From Mauremys mutica (Eukaryota > Chordata > Testudines > Geoemydidae): DNA of 64,000 bases. This document shows, piece by piece, positions 9,363 to 20,147 of the stretch. The stretch is from positions 38,014,399 to 38,078,398 of the forward strand of contig NC_059084.1 of assembly GCF_020497125.1 (NCBI RefSeq), in the 5' to 3' direction. Every line of letters starts with the position of its first letter. Within the stretch, counting starts at the first letter, position 1. A program made the position numbers and the translations under genes. Under the pieces are notes generated by a model. The model saw only the letters and a program-made list of their open reading frames with translations, ran no database searches and was not told the DNA's origin.

Positions 9363-12102
9363 ATGGAGGAACTAGAGCTACTGGTGCAGGAAGTGAAACC
9401 GGATATTATAAGGATAACAGAAACATGGTGGAATAGTAGTCATGACTGGAGTACAGGTATTGAAGGCTATTTGCTGTTTAGGAAAGACAAAAATAAAGGC
9501 AAAGGTGGTGGAGTAGCATTGTATGTCAATGATGAGGTTGACGATAAAGAAATAAGAAGTGATGGAATGGATAAGACAGAGTCTGTCTGGGCAAAAATCA
9601 CATTGGGATAGAAAGCTACTAGAACCTCCCCTGAGATAGTGCTTGGGGTGTGCTACAGATCGCCGGGATCTGATTTGGATATGGACAGATATGGACAGAG
9701 ACCTCGTTAATGTTTTTAATGCAGTAAACACTAATAGGAATTGTGTGATCATGGGAGACTTTAACTTCCCAGATATAGACTGGAGAACAAGTGCTAGTAA
9801 TAATAATAGGGCTCAGATTTTTCTGGATGCGATAGCTGATGGATTCCTTCACCAAGTAGTTAAAGAACCAACAAGAGAGGATGTCATTTTAGACTTGGTT
9901 TTGGTGAGAAGTGAGGACCTCTTAGAAGAAATGGTTGTAGGGGACAACCTTGGTTCGAGTGATCATGAGCTAATTCAGTTCAAACTAGATGGAATAATAA
10001 ACAAAAATAGATCTGGGACCAGGGTTTTTTATTTAAAAAGGGCTAACTTTAAAGAATTAAGGAAATTAGTTAGGGAAGTGGATTGGACTGAAGAACTTGT
10101 GGATCTAAAGGCGGAGGAGGCCTGGAATTACTTCAAGTCAAAGTTGCAGAAACTATCAGAAGCCTGCATCCCAAGAAAGGGGGAAAAAATCATAGGCAGG
10201 AGTTGTAGACCAAGCAGGATGAGAAAGAATCTCAGAGAGGTGATTAAGAAAAAGCAGAAAGCCTACAAGGAGTGGAAGATGGGAGGGATCAGCAAGGAAA
10301 GCTACCTTATTGAGGTCAGAACATGTAGGGATAAAGTGAGAAAGGCCAAAAGCCATGTAGAGTTGGACCTTGCAAAGGGAATTAAAACCAATAGTTAAAG
10401 GTCCTATAGCCATAAAATAAGAAGAAAACAAAGAAAGAAAAAGTGGGACTGCTAAACACTGAGGATGGAATGGAGGTTAAGGATAATCTAGGCATGGCTC
10501 AATATCTAAACAAATACTTTGCCTCAGTCTTTAATAAGGCTAATGAGGAGCTTAGGGATAATGGTAGGATGACAAATGGGAATGAAGATATGGAGGTACC
10601 ACATCTGAGGTAGAAGCCAAACTCGAACAGCTTAATGGGACAAAATCGGAGGGCCCAAATAATCTTCATCCAAGAATATTAAAGAAACTGGCACATGAAA
10701 TTGCAAGCCCATTAGCAAGAATTTTTAATGAATCAGTAAACTCAGGGGATGTAGCGTCCGACTGGAGAATTGCTAACATAGTTCCTATTTTTAAGAAAGG
10801 GAAAAAAGGTGATCTGAGTAACTATAGGCCTCTTAGTTTGACATCTGTAGTATGCAAGGTCTTGGAAAAAATTTTGAAGGAGAAAGTAGTTAAGGACATT
10901 GAGGTCAATGGTAATTGGGACAAAATACAACATCTACCTTTTACAAAAGGTAGATCGTGCCAAACCAACCTGATCTCCTTCTTTGAGAAGGTAACAGATT
11001 TTTTAGACAAAGGAAATGCAGTGGATCTAATTTACCTCGATTTCAGTAAGGCATTTGATACGGTTCCACATGGGGAATTATTAGTTAAATTGGAAAAGAT
11101 GGGGATCAATATGAAAATTGAAAGGTCGATAAGGAACTGGTTAAAGGGGAGACTACAGTGGGTCATACTGAAAAGTGAACTGTCAGGCTGGAAGGGGGTT
11201 ACTAGCGGAGTTCCTCAGGGATCGTTTTGGGACCAATCTTATTTAATCTTTTTATTACTGACTTTGGCACAAAAAGTGGGAATGTGCTAATAAAGTTTGC
11301 GGATGACACAAAGTTGGGAGGTATTGCTAACACAGAGAAGGACCGGGATATCATACAGGAAGATCTGGATGACCTTGTAAACTGGAGGAGTAATAGTAAT
11401 AAGATGAAATTTAATAGTGAAAAGTGCAAGGTCATGCATTTAGGGATTAATAACAAGAATTTTGGTTATAAATTGGGGACACATCAGTTGGAAGTAACAG
11501 AGGAGGAGAAGAGCCTTGGAGTATTGGTTGATCACAGGATGACTATGAGCTGCCAATGTGATATGGCCATTAAAAAAGCTAATGCAGTTTTAGGATGCAT
11601 CAGGCGAGGTATTTCCAGTAGAGATAAGGAGGTGTTAGTACCGTTATACAAGGCACTGGTGAGATCTCATCAGGAATACTGTGCGCAGTTCTGGTCTCCC
11701 ATGTTTAAGAAGGATGAATTCAAACTGGAACAGGTACAGAGAAGGGCTACTAGGATGATCCAAGGAATGGAAAACCTGTCTTAGGAAAGGAGACTCAAAG
11801 AGCTTGGCTTGTTTAGCCTAACCAAAAGAAGGCTGAGGGGAGATATGATTGCTCTTTATAAATATATCAGAGGGATAAATATCAGGGAAGAAGAGGAATT
11901 ATTTAAGCTTAGTACCAATGTGGACACAAGAACAAATGGATATAAACTAGACACTAGGAAGTTTAGACTTGAAATTAGACGAAGGTTTCTAACCATCAGA
12001 GGAGTGAAGTTCTGGAACAGCCTCCCAAGGGGAGTAGTGGGGGCAAAAGACATATCTGGCTTCAAGACTAAGCTTGATAAGTTTATGGAGGGGATGGTAT
12101 GA
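9363..12102 (+). pseudogene. CR1 ORF2 (endonuclease + reverse transcriptase), broken
   Basis: The endonuclease part starts in one frame (9363-9611, with TETWWN and a GKGGGVALYV motif) and continues in another (9643-10398, with GDFNFPDIDW and the catalytic SDHELIQF). The RT part runs at 10838-11290 (YLDFSKAFDTVPH, GVPQGS) and, after a further frame change, at 11227-11784 (KFADDTKL, the catalytic aspartates). A TAG stop near 11782 separates the C-terminal segment 11809-12102. Catalytic motifs survive but at least three frame changes and a stop make the protein non-functional. Confidence 0.9.
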
Positions 12103-12510
12103 TGGGATAGCCTAATTTTGGCAATTAATTGATCTTTGATTATTAGCAGGTAAATATGCCCAATGGCCCGTGATGGGATGTTAGATGGGGTGGGATCTGA
12201 GTTACTACAGAGAATTCTTTCCTGGGTGTCTGGCTTGTGAGTCTTGCCCACATGCTCAGGGTTTAGCTGATCGCCATATTTGGGGTCGGGAAGGAATTTT
12301 CCTCCAGGGCAGATTGTCAGAGGCCCTGGAGGTTTTTCACCTTCCTCTGCAGCGTGGGGCAGGGGTCACTTGCTGGAGGATTTTCTGCAGCTTGAGGTCT
12401 TTAAACCATGATTTGAGGACTTCAATAACTCAGACATAGGTTAGGGGTTTGTTACAGGAGTGGATGGGTGAGATTCTGTGGCCTGCATTGTGCAGGAGGT
12501 CAGACTAGAT

Positions 12511-12959
12511 CAGGCCTGCACAACTCGTAAAGCGGCGAGGGCCACATTACTCCAAAGAAAACAGCTGAGGGCCAAAACCTCCCGGCCCCGCGGAAACACC
12601 CCCCCAGCACCTCCCAGCGGGGAGCCCTCAGGGGCAAATTAAAGGGCCCGGGGCTCCGGCGGTTGGGGGAACCCGGAGCTTTGTGGGGCTGGGGCAGGGA
12701 TTTAAAGGGCCCAGAGCTCCTGCCACTGAGCGGAGCCCGAGCCCTTTAAATCCCAGCCCCAGCCTGGCCGCTGGAGCTGCGGCCAGGATTCAAAGGGCTC
12801 TGGGATGCCTGTGGCCAGGGATCCCTGAGCCCTTTAAATCTCAGCTGCAGCCGGGATTCAAAGGGCTCTGGGCTGCCCGCAGAGCGCCGTGTGCACGGGA
12901 TTTAGAATCCCTCCGCGAGCCACACAGTGAGGCTCCATGGGCCGCATTGTGCAGGCCTG
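12511..12959. mobile_element. Non-autonomous hAT element (449 bp)
   Basis: Terminal inverted repeats are CAGGCCTGCACAA at the left and TTGTGCAGGCCTG at the right. The flanks carry a perfect 8-bp duplication GACTAGAT (12503-12510 and 12960-12967), the size expected for hAT transposons. It sits in the CR1 3' UTR. The inside is GC-rich and has no transposase. Confidence 0.9.
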
Positions 12960-13892
12960 GACTAGATGATCATAATGGTCCGTCTGACCTTAAGTCTATG
13001 AATCTATGAATTCAGGACAAATTGCTTAAAGCAAGGCAGTTACAGCCCAAGGCTGGGTTTCCTTTACTATCAAGGCAAACCAACCCAGCCAGCCAGAGAG
13101 GACTTTGGTGTCACCCCACTGGCTATCCATAAGTCATACAAGCAATTCCTGTAGACACTCCAGTTTCCCAGTATCACCACCAGCACCGCTCCTTATGAGG
13201 ATGACTGGTTATGAATACCAATACCCCAGTAAAAGAAAAACGGTTCTTCTGATCCCAAAGGACCAAGCCCCAGACCCAGGTCAATATACAAGTCAGATCT
13301 TACCTACAAATCACACTGTTGCCAATCCTTTAAAATCTAAAACCTAAAGGTTTATTCATAAAAAGAAAGAAATATAGATGAGAGTTAAATTGGTTAAATG
13401 GAATCAATCACATACAGTAATGGCAAAGTTCTTGGCTCAGGCTTGTAACAGTGATGGAATGAACTGCAGGTTCAAATCAAGTCTCTGGAGTACATCCACA
13501 GCTGGGATGGGTCATTCAGTCCTTTGTTCAGAGCTTCAGTTTGTAGCAAAGTTGCTCCAGAGGTCAGAAGCAGGATTGAAGACAAGACGGAAGAGATGCA
13601 GCTGCCTTTTATATCCTCTGCCATGTGGAAGGACACCCCTTTGTTCTTACTGTGGAAATCACAGCAGCAAGATAGAGTTTGGAGTCACATAGGCAAGTCA
13701 CATGTCCATGCATGACTCAGTTCTTTACAAAGAGAGCAGCCATTGCTCACATGCTATCTTGAACATCCCCAGGAAGACTTCTCATGTGGATTGGAGTCTC
13801 TCAAGGTCCATTGTTGGTTAATTGTTTCTTGATTGGGCACTTAATCTGCAAATTCCTTTCTCAAGAAGCTGACCAAATGCTTCACTAATGCT

Positions 13893-14188
13893 ACTTAGGG
13901 CTTGGCTACACTTACAAATTTGCAGCGCTGCAGCAGGGTGTGAAAACACCCTCTCCAGCGCTGCAAATTGCGGCGCTGCAAAGCGCCAGTGTGGTCAAAG
14001 CCCCAGCGCTGGGAGCGCGGCTCCCAGCGCTGTACGTTATTCCCCACAGGGAGGTGGAGTACAGACAGCGCTGGGAGAGCTTTCTCCCAGCGCTGGTGCT
14101 TTGACTACACTTAGTGCTTCAAAGCGCTGCCACGGCAGCGCTACCGCAGCAGCGCTTTGAAGTGCTAAGTGTAGCCACAGCCTAAGAA
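13893..14188. mobile_element. MITE with long inverted termini
   Basis: The ends read CTTAGGGCTTGGCTACACTTA and its near-mirror TAAGTGTAGCCACAGCCTAAG. The interior is full of CAGCGCTG-type inverted blocks, so a single strand could fold strongly. A TTA/TAA-type flank would fit a PIF/Harbinger origin. It lies inside the LTR of 9312-14400 and codes for nothing. Confidence 0.75.
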
Positions 14189-14400
14189 TCAAACACATTG
14201 AGATACAAGTACATAGCCACTATTCATAATTTCAACTACAAAATTGATACATGCATACAGATAGCATAATCATAACATGCAGATCACAACCTTTCCATAG
14301 ACACCTTACTGGACTTCCTTTTTACAAGATTTGGTGCAACTATAAAACCCTGGTTTCAACAATGATCTTTACGGTCAGAGTTCATGTCAATAAAGTCACA

Positions 14401-14486
14401 CCATCCCCATACACTCCCATCTGTCTATCTACACACAGCCATCTATCCATCCCCATACGCTCCCATCTGTCTATCTATATACAGGC
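14401..14486 (+). repeat. Resumed minisatellite (two units)
   Basis: The sequence from 14401 (CCATCCCCATACACTCCC) continues the array interrupted at 9311, in the same orientation and with the same 46-bp period. Confidence 0.88.
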
Positions 14487-15074
14487 CCCCAAAGGGAGGA
14501 CTTAATATCACCCCCAAAGAATATCAGATTGTTGTAATTATATGTTCCAAAAAAATAGCAAGTTTCTCCACCTTGGAAGCAGTTTGTGTAGGAAATACTT
14601 AGTTGCTTAGACAGCAAATGGGATCATTTATCTTCTTTGTTGAAACCCCTTATTGTTAAATCCAAAAAACCTGCAAGCTACAATCTAAGATCTGGAACAG
14701 TTGGTCATATTTGGGGAAGTACTAAAATAATTACCCTTCGCCTTCCATTTCTAGACATACCAGACTGTCTCATATCACAGGAGCATTTATCTTTCTGATC
14801 TTGTTCCAGTGTTGGGGGTATACATCTGAAAGCTTACCCCAGAATGATTTCGTACAGAGTTCTTTTAATTCAGTGAATGAAAAATGGAATACAAATCAAA
14901 CAATCACCCCAAAGTCTCATTTGGCATTTCCTTCTCTTCTGCTGGAGCAATTCAAGAATAAAAAGGTCTCCCTTTGGCTAGCGTCGGTGAGGCTTTTGAA
15001 TAGCCCAGCTCCAGTCTTCCGCAAGGTTCGGCTTCTTTCATTCATTCCCAAGTCTATGGACGGTTGGTTGCTGT
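14487..15074 (-). other. 3' flank of the IRG gene (probable 3' UTR)
   Basis: A/T-rich unique-looking sequence directly downstream of the IRG stop codon on the minus strand. A weak ATTAAA-type signal lies at about 14863 (TTTAAT on plus); no strong AATAAA was found. No repeat family or other gene is recognised. Confidence 0.4.
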
Positions 15075-16426
15075 TTATATAGATTTTTTCCCTTCTTCTT
15101 CCAAAACAACCTCCCGAACTCGTTGGGCGTCTTCAGCAACAGCATCTAGGAATCTATGCAGCATGAAGCTGGTGGCACTATAAGAAATTCCTCCAGCTGT
15201 GAGGGCACATAACACAGGTAGGACTTTCCCACAATACTCACTAAAATCTGCTACCAGGAGACAAGTCTCAGTCATGGCCTGCAATTTAGCTCCCACTGAA
15301 GACGATAATAAAGTGCCCATTGACTTCAAAGTGAGCAGGACCGGGCTCTGGCTCAGTAATTCCCACACATATTCTAATGTTAGATCTTTGGCCAGTGGGG
15401 TTTTTATCGCGGCTTTCAGGTCATTGACAGACTTTCCAGAGTGCTGAGCGAGTTTTGCAAGGGAGTTCTCCTCCAGGCCAAAGCTTTTGGAATAGCCGCG
15501 CATGCGTTTCAGCAAGACAGGAACATTAAAAGCAAGACAGAGACTTTTGCTACGAAAACCAGGAATCGCAGCCACGCCTCCGGAGGCAGCTCCCGACAGG
15601 AGGGCTAATTTCCATATCTGCTGTTTTAGGGCTTCCTTCTTCTTTTGTAAGGTCTGTGGAGAAATATTCGGCAGGCTGAGCAGGAAAGCGTGTCTCTTGT
15701 GACTGGGAAGTTCACGTTCCAAAGTGTCCACCAGGTCATGGAAATCGTAGTTCTCTAGATCAAAGCTGGAGAGAAGGAAAACCTTAGGAGAGGTCATCCC
15801 TTCTGCTTCAAGGTGCTGTATGCAATTCTCTTTAATCGCCTCCAAGATTTTCTCCTCCTTGTAGGTGGAGGGTTGTTGCCTCTTGGCATTATACAAGTCA
15901 GCATCTACTTTGGAGCACACAAAGTAAAACTTCTTTCCCCTTCCCCGAATCTCCCTCGCGAGCTTGGCATGGCTGGATTTGAATCGCTCAGAAGCTATAA
16001 TGATGAAGAAATCATAGCTGTCAAAGTTTACTTTTCAGGATATTGGGCTATCTGCAAATCTGGTGTTTCAACTCCTGGCATGTCCCAGAATGTTACTTTG
16101 GGGTATGTCGGGTGTGGATAAGAAGTTGGCTTCCTTGTTGTTTCTGTCTCCCCAGTCGCAGCCGCGTTTTCATCCTCGTGTCCCACACCCCGGATGGCGT
16201 TGAAGAAGGATGATTTTCCAGCACCTGTCTCTCCTGTGATGGCGATATTTAGCATGGCATTTTCAAATGACTCCAATTCCTCCTTCACTTTGCAAGCTGC
16301 TTCTGATGGGTCTTCAGTTTCTAAATGAGCCAGGTGGTTTCTGTAGCTCTGTAAACACATCTCGACAACATCCTTTTCGCATGAGCCCAGATCCATAGAC
16401 ATCATGAAATTTGTGAGAGCTTCCAT
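15075..16426 (-). pseudogene. Immunity-related GTPase (IRG family), one frameshift
   Basis: IRG proteins are interferon-linked GTPases of cell-autonomous defence; this one most resembles the IRGC/IIGP5-type genes annotated in reptiles. The first frame (16028-16426) has the P-loop GETGAGKSS (residues 65-73) and the switch motif WDMPG (114-118). The second (15075-15920 and its upstream extension) has the base-recognition motif CSKVD (about 171-175), a hydrophobic stretch LLSGAASGGVAAIPG and the helical C-terminus, ending TAA at 15075-15077. Together they span about 450 codons, the usual length. A single missing base in the A-run at about 16032-16035 puts TAA in frame and cuts the GTPase domain. 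All else is intact, so a recent null allele or an assembly error are both possible. Confidence 0.85.
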
Positions 16427-16442
16427 CTGCCGCAGAAAAGAA
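16427..16442 (-). promoter_or_regulatory. Probable splice acceptor just before the IRG start codon
   Basis: On the minus strand a pyrimidine-rich run (TTTCTTTTCTGCGGCAG) ends in CAG immediately before the ATG at 16424-16426. IRG genes commonly have the coding region in one exon behind a 5' UTR intron, which this would fit. The donor exon was not located. Confidence 0.5.
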
Positions 16443-17600
16443 AGGGAATATTTCAGTTATTGTTTGTTTTAAAAGGGCAGGATAAGAAAACCCCAGATGG
16501 TGTAAGAATCCACAAATATAGGCCCAATTCACCATTGTTCTGCATCTTGTATAGCGCAAATAAATGCAAAGTGGGTATAAAACAGTATGGAATTAAAATG
16601 GCAGTGTTCTATACCCCCATAGCCTTTGCAATGGTGAATTAGGCCCTGATTTGTTTGGGGAACAGGTTTATTTCAACCACTTCAGTCTGTCTCTAGATGA
16701 CCAAAAAAGTGCTTTTTAAATTGAGTTATCCAATACTATGTTCACAGAGAAGTTAGAAAAAAAACCAGATACTCTTGCTTAGAATCCAAAGCCCTAACAC
16801 ACAAGAACTCAAACCAGAAAGAGACAAAGCAGGCTGCTCCTTAAGGCAGAGCAGCACAACTCACCCCACCTTGCTCTAGACTGCCTCTTTTCAGACTGAC
16901 CCAGACCACATGCTTCCCTACAGAGCTCCCTGCCTGTGAACAGGACCAGGAAACCCCTGACATTGAAAGTGAGACAGTTTTCAATCCATCAATCTCCTCC
17001 TCAGTACATTCCTTAATTGACAAACACAATAAAAACAAAATCATAAATGTAATCTTATGGGAGGGCTGCAATTTCACTATGGCCACCCTCTTCTAGAACC
17101 ACCATCTCCTCCTCCTCATCACCTTCTTCTTGCCAACCAAACCTTTTGCCATCTTTACTAGCTTCAGGGGTCACATCCTCTAACCGTGCTGAGTTTTTAT
17201 CTGGTAACAGCTGATCAAGAGGCAGGGGCGGCTCCAGGCACCAGCACGCCATGTTATCTGGTGATAGGAAGTGCATTGTAAACCTCTTCTTTGCTCTGGA
17301 GGGCTTGTACCTAAAGAATTAATTGGGCTTCCTTGAGAAGTGCCAAGTGGTGATTCATTGGCCATGACTCTATTAGTCCCAGAAGCGAAAGCAAGCAGGC
17401 CTGTTTAGGCCGCCTGGCTTCTGTTGAGAATGACATGGTGAACGCAGCCTGCAGATACCCTGATCCACCCAATGGACTGTGCTCAGGTTTATTACTCAGA
17501 GACCTGGGAGACGGGAAAGCCTCAGTCATGCTCCCTGAGGCTAATGCAAGAGTTTTCTGGAAGAACTACCAGTGTTACTTTTCACTAAGGACTGGTCTCT
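16443..17600. other. IRG upstream region / possible intron
   Basis: No second IRG domain or clear promoter was seen. A short stretch at about 17222-17250 (CAGGGGCGGCTCCAGGCACC) looks like the terminus of a common hAT-type repeat. A minus-strand frame at 17055-17276 has an acidic tail but no recognised domain. This zone is about the centre of the decayed palindrome described in the findings. Confidence 0.35.
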
Positions 17601-17612
17601 CTGCAAGTTTGC

Positions 17613-17690
17613 AGATGAGCCTAACCAAAAGAAGACTGAGGGGAGATATGATTGTTCTCTATAAATACATCCGATGGGGACCACTGGGGG
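17613..17690 (+). mobile_element. CR1 ORF2 fragment
   Basis: The translated stretch [19 protein letters not shown] matches the C-terminal part of the CR1 protein at 11818-11875. Only about 25 codons remain and the sequence on both sides is unrelated. Confidence 0.7.
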
Positions 17691-17917
17691 CAAAAAATCG
17701 AACTGGCTCTGGTTTGTTACACAGAGATCAGGAGATGGGAAAACCCCAATCCAGTTCCCTTGGGCTAGTACATGGGTTTTATTACCAATTTAACTGGGTT
17801 ATTTTTCACAAAGGAATAATCTCCGATTACAAACAGACAGGGCTCAGAGACAAGGCAATGGGACGGGACAGATGTCTGCATGAAGAGAGATGGAAAAGGA
17901 GATGAACAAGAAGGGAT

Positions 17918-17997
17918 GTGTTAGGGTAAGTCTACACAGGGGTAAAAGCCCCTCAGCATCACCATGGCTGGCCTGGGTCAGCTGACTCGAGTATGGG
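17918..17997. mobile_element. MITE terminal fragment
   Basis: GGGTAAGTCTACACAGGGG and the following 60 bp have the typical start of a Harbinger-type miniature element. Only one end is present; the sequence then joins directly to the IRG fragment. Confidence 0.4.
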
Positions 17998-18186
17998 GGT
18001 CTCCTAAGGTTTTCCTTCTGTCTAGTTTTGATCTAGAGAAGTATAATTTCCATGACGTGGTGGACACTTTGGATCATGAACTTCCCAGTCACAAGAGACA
18101 CGCTTTCCTGCTCAGCCTGCCGACCGTCTCTCCACAGACCTTACAAAAGAAGAAGGAAGCCCTAAAACAGCAGATATGGAAATTAG
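17998..18186 (+). pseudogene. IRG gene fragment, opposite orientation
   Basis: About 63 codons (from SPKVFLLSSFDLEKYNFHDV to KEALKQQIWKLE) correspond to the middle of the IRG protein at 15075-16426, after the CSKVD motif. Several residues differ (EKYNFHDV here, ENYDFHDL there), so this is an older paralogue rather than a fresh copy. The GTPase domain and the C-terminus are absent. It lies on the plus strand, mirrored relative to the fuller gene, and its 3' side faces the right-hand minisatellite just as the fuller gene's 3' side faces the left-hand one. Confidence 0.88.
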
Positions 18187-18196
18187 AAGAACCGGA

Positions 18197-18682
18197 CTGC
18201 AGAAGAACCGGACTGCGTGTGCATTCTTTGCAATATACAAAACCACATCTAGAATAGATCCATCTAAAAAAGGCTCCCTCCCCCCCGCCAACCCCTCCCC
18301 CGCTGCCATTGAAGACACAGCCAGAGACAGGAGATGTTTGCGTCTACGCAGAGTGCTCTGCATCAAAATGGAAGCAAAACCTGACTAACCAGCCAGGAAA
18401 CACGGTGCATTTTTAGGGGCAAGAGGTTGCACAAGAGAAGCCAAAAGGGCTTTTTTCACAAGCCTACGTGTCAGTGTCTGGGGTGGGGGCTCTGCTGTCA
18501 CACACCCCTCAAGAGGCCTCATCTTCCATCCAAAAAAGTTCCAGTTAAAGACAGAGAATTGAACTCTTGTCTCTGAGCTGGGTTGTTTGCGTTAGGATGA
18601 GAAATTGAGGAGGCAAGATGGATCTATTCTAGGTGTGGTTTTGTATATTGCAAAGAATGCACACGCAATCCGGTTCTCTGAA
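18197..18682. repeat. Inverted repeat with ~65-bp arms
   Basis: The left arm (about 18199-18268, including GTGTGCATTCTTTGCAATAT) is nearly the exact reverse complement of the right arm (about 18616-18680). About 350 bp separate them. Left of it is a short direct repeat of AGAAGAACCGGACTGC. The inner sequence has no transposase, so this could be a small foldback element or a local inverted duplication. Confidence 0.8.
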
Positions 18683-18996
18683 CACAGTAGGAGCAAAAAG
18701 CATCAGGCAGGTTCCTTGCTCAGAAATCCCCACATCTGCCCCTCGAGGTGGTTCTGTGCCCAAGAAATGCTGTCTCTCTGCATCCTCTTCGGCGCACTCA
18801 CAGTTCTCCTCAGGAATTTTTTACTCCAACACAACCAGCTGGTAAAACAGTATCCCAGCCCCCGTGTTTGCAATCAGCACTTGCAATATTCACGCACCAG
18901 GTATGACTCTACACTTCAGCATCAAAACATAGGACAGTTAAAAGTGAATGAAACCATGCCCCAATGATAACTCCATATAGTCATAGACAGTTCTGT
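18683..18996. other. Spacer, nothing recognised
   Basis: No gene, RNA or repeat family could be recognised between the inverted repeat and the minisatellite. Confidence 0.3.
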
Positions 18997-20147
18997 ATAG
19001 AGAGAGATGAGAGTGTATGGGGACGGATAAACGGCTGTGTGTAGACAGATGAGAGTGTATGGGGATGGATAGATGGCTGTACATAGATAGACAGATGGGA
19101 GTGTTTGGGGACGGATAGACGGCTGTATGTAGATAGACAGATGGGAGTGTATGGACGGCTGTATTTGGATAGACAGATGGGAGTGTGTGGAGAGGGACAG
19201 ATGGCTGTATTTGGTTAGAGAGACGGGAGTGTATGGGGATGGTTAGAGGGCTGTATTTGGATAGACGGATGGGAGTGTATGGGGACAAGCAGATGGCTGT
19301 ATGTAGATAGGCAGATGGGAGTGTATGGGGATCGATAGACCACTATATGTAGCAAGAGAGATGGGAGTGTATGGGGATGGATGGACGGCTGTATGTAGAT
19401 AGACAGATGGGAGTGTATGGGGATGGATGGATGGCTGTATGTAGATAGAGAGATGGGAGTGTATGGGGATGGATAGATGGCTGTATGTAGATAGAGAGAT
19501 GGGAGTGTATGGACGGCTGTATTTGGATAGACAGATGGGAGTGTATGGGGATGGATGGACGGCTGTATGTAGATAGACAGATGGGAGTGTATGGGGATGG
19601 ATAGATGGCTGTATGTAGATAGAGAGATGGGAGCGTATGGGGATGGATGGACGGCTGTATGTAGATAGAGAGATGGGAGAGTATGGGGATGGATGGACGG
19701 CTGTATTTGGATAGACAGATGGGAGTGTATGGGGATGGATGGACGGCTGTGTGTTGATAGAGAGATGGGAGAGTATGGGGATGGATAGACGGCTGTGTGT
19801 AGATAGAGAGATGGGAGTATGTGGAGAGGGACAGATGGCTGTATTTGGTTAGAGAGACGGGAGTGTATGGGGATGGTTAGAGGGCTGTATTTGGATAGAC
19901 GGATGGGAGTGTATGGGGACAAGCAGATGGCTGTATGTAGAAAGGCAGATGGGAGTGTATGGGGATCGATAGACCACTATATGTAGCTAGAGAGATGGGA
20001 CTGTATGGGGATGGATAGACGGCTGTATTTGGATAGACAGATGGGAGTGCATGGGGATGGATGGACGGCTGTATTTGTTTAGACAGTCGGGAGTGTATGG
20101 GGATGGATAGAAAGCTGTATTTGTTTAGACAGTTGGGAGTGTATGGG
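18997..20147 (-). repeat. 46-bp minisatellite array (right, inverted)
   Basis: About 25 copies of the reverse complement of the array at 8672-9311 (units such as GGATGGATAGATGGCTGT then AGATAGACAGATGGGAGTG). A block with the unusual variant ACAAGCAGATGGCTG and the sequence ATCGATAGACCACTATATG occurs at about 19190-19385 and again at about 19828-20012, giving a higher-order repeat of roughly 640 bp. Long open frames on the minus strand are artefacts of the period. Confidence 0.94.

Larger units (their letters stand above)
9345..13013 (+). mobile_element. CR1 LINE, near-complete ORF2, inserted in the LTR
   Basis: A long CR1 copy carries endonuclease and reverse transcriptase remains and ends in the family's characteristic 3' tail (TAGATGATCATAATGGTCC, then TCTATGAATCTATGA). 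The LTR sequence on its left (ACAACTGAG) and right (ATTCAGGACAAATTG) would be almost contiguous in the copy at 3596, which shows the insertion point. It contains a hAT element at 12511-12959. ORF1 is not present, so it is 5' truncated. Confidence 0.9.
9312..14400 (-). mobile_element. Solo LTR, split by a CR1 and a MITE
   Basis: The outer ends are TGTAACAATG (9312) and GTCACA (14400), flanked on both sides by CCATC (9307-9311 and 14401-14405), a 5-bp target duplication. Read on the minus strand the LTR starts TGTGACTTTATTG, has a TATA-like box near 13605-13616 (GGATATAAAAGG) and a polyadenylation signal near 13346 (TTTATT on plus). Without its two insertions it is about 1.1 kb. No internal retroelement genes remain. 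CCATC also occurs in the minisatellite, so the target duplication is plausible rather than certain. Confidence 0.75.

Noticed and set aside
12683..13009. 108-codon frame rich in Pro and Ala
   Set aside because: It lies inside the GC-rich hAT element and CR1 tail.
17055..17276. Short acidic protein on minus upstream of the IRG gene
   Set aside because: It overlaps a repeat terminus at 17222-17250, has no recognisable domain and no splice support.
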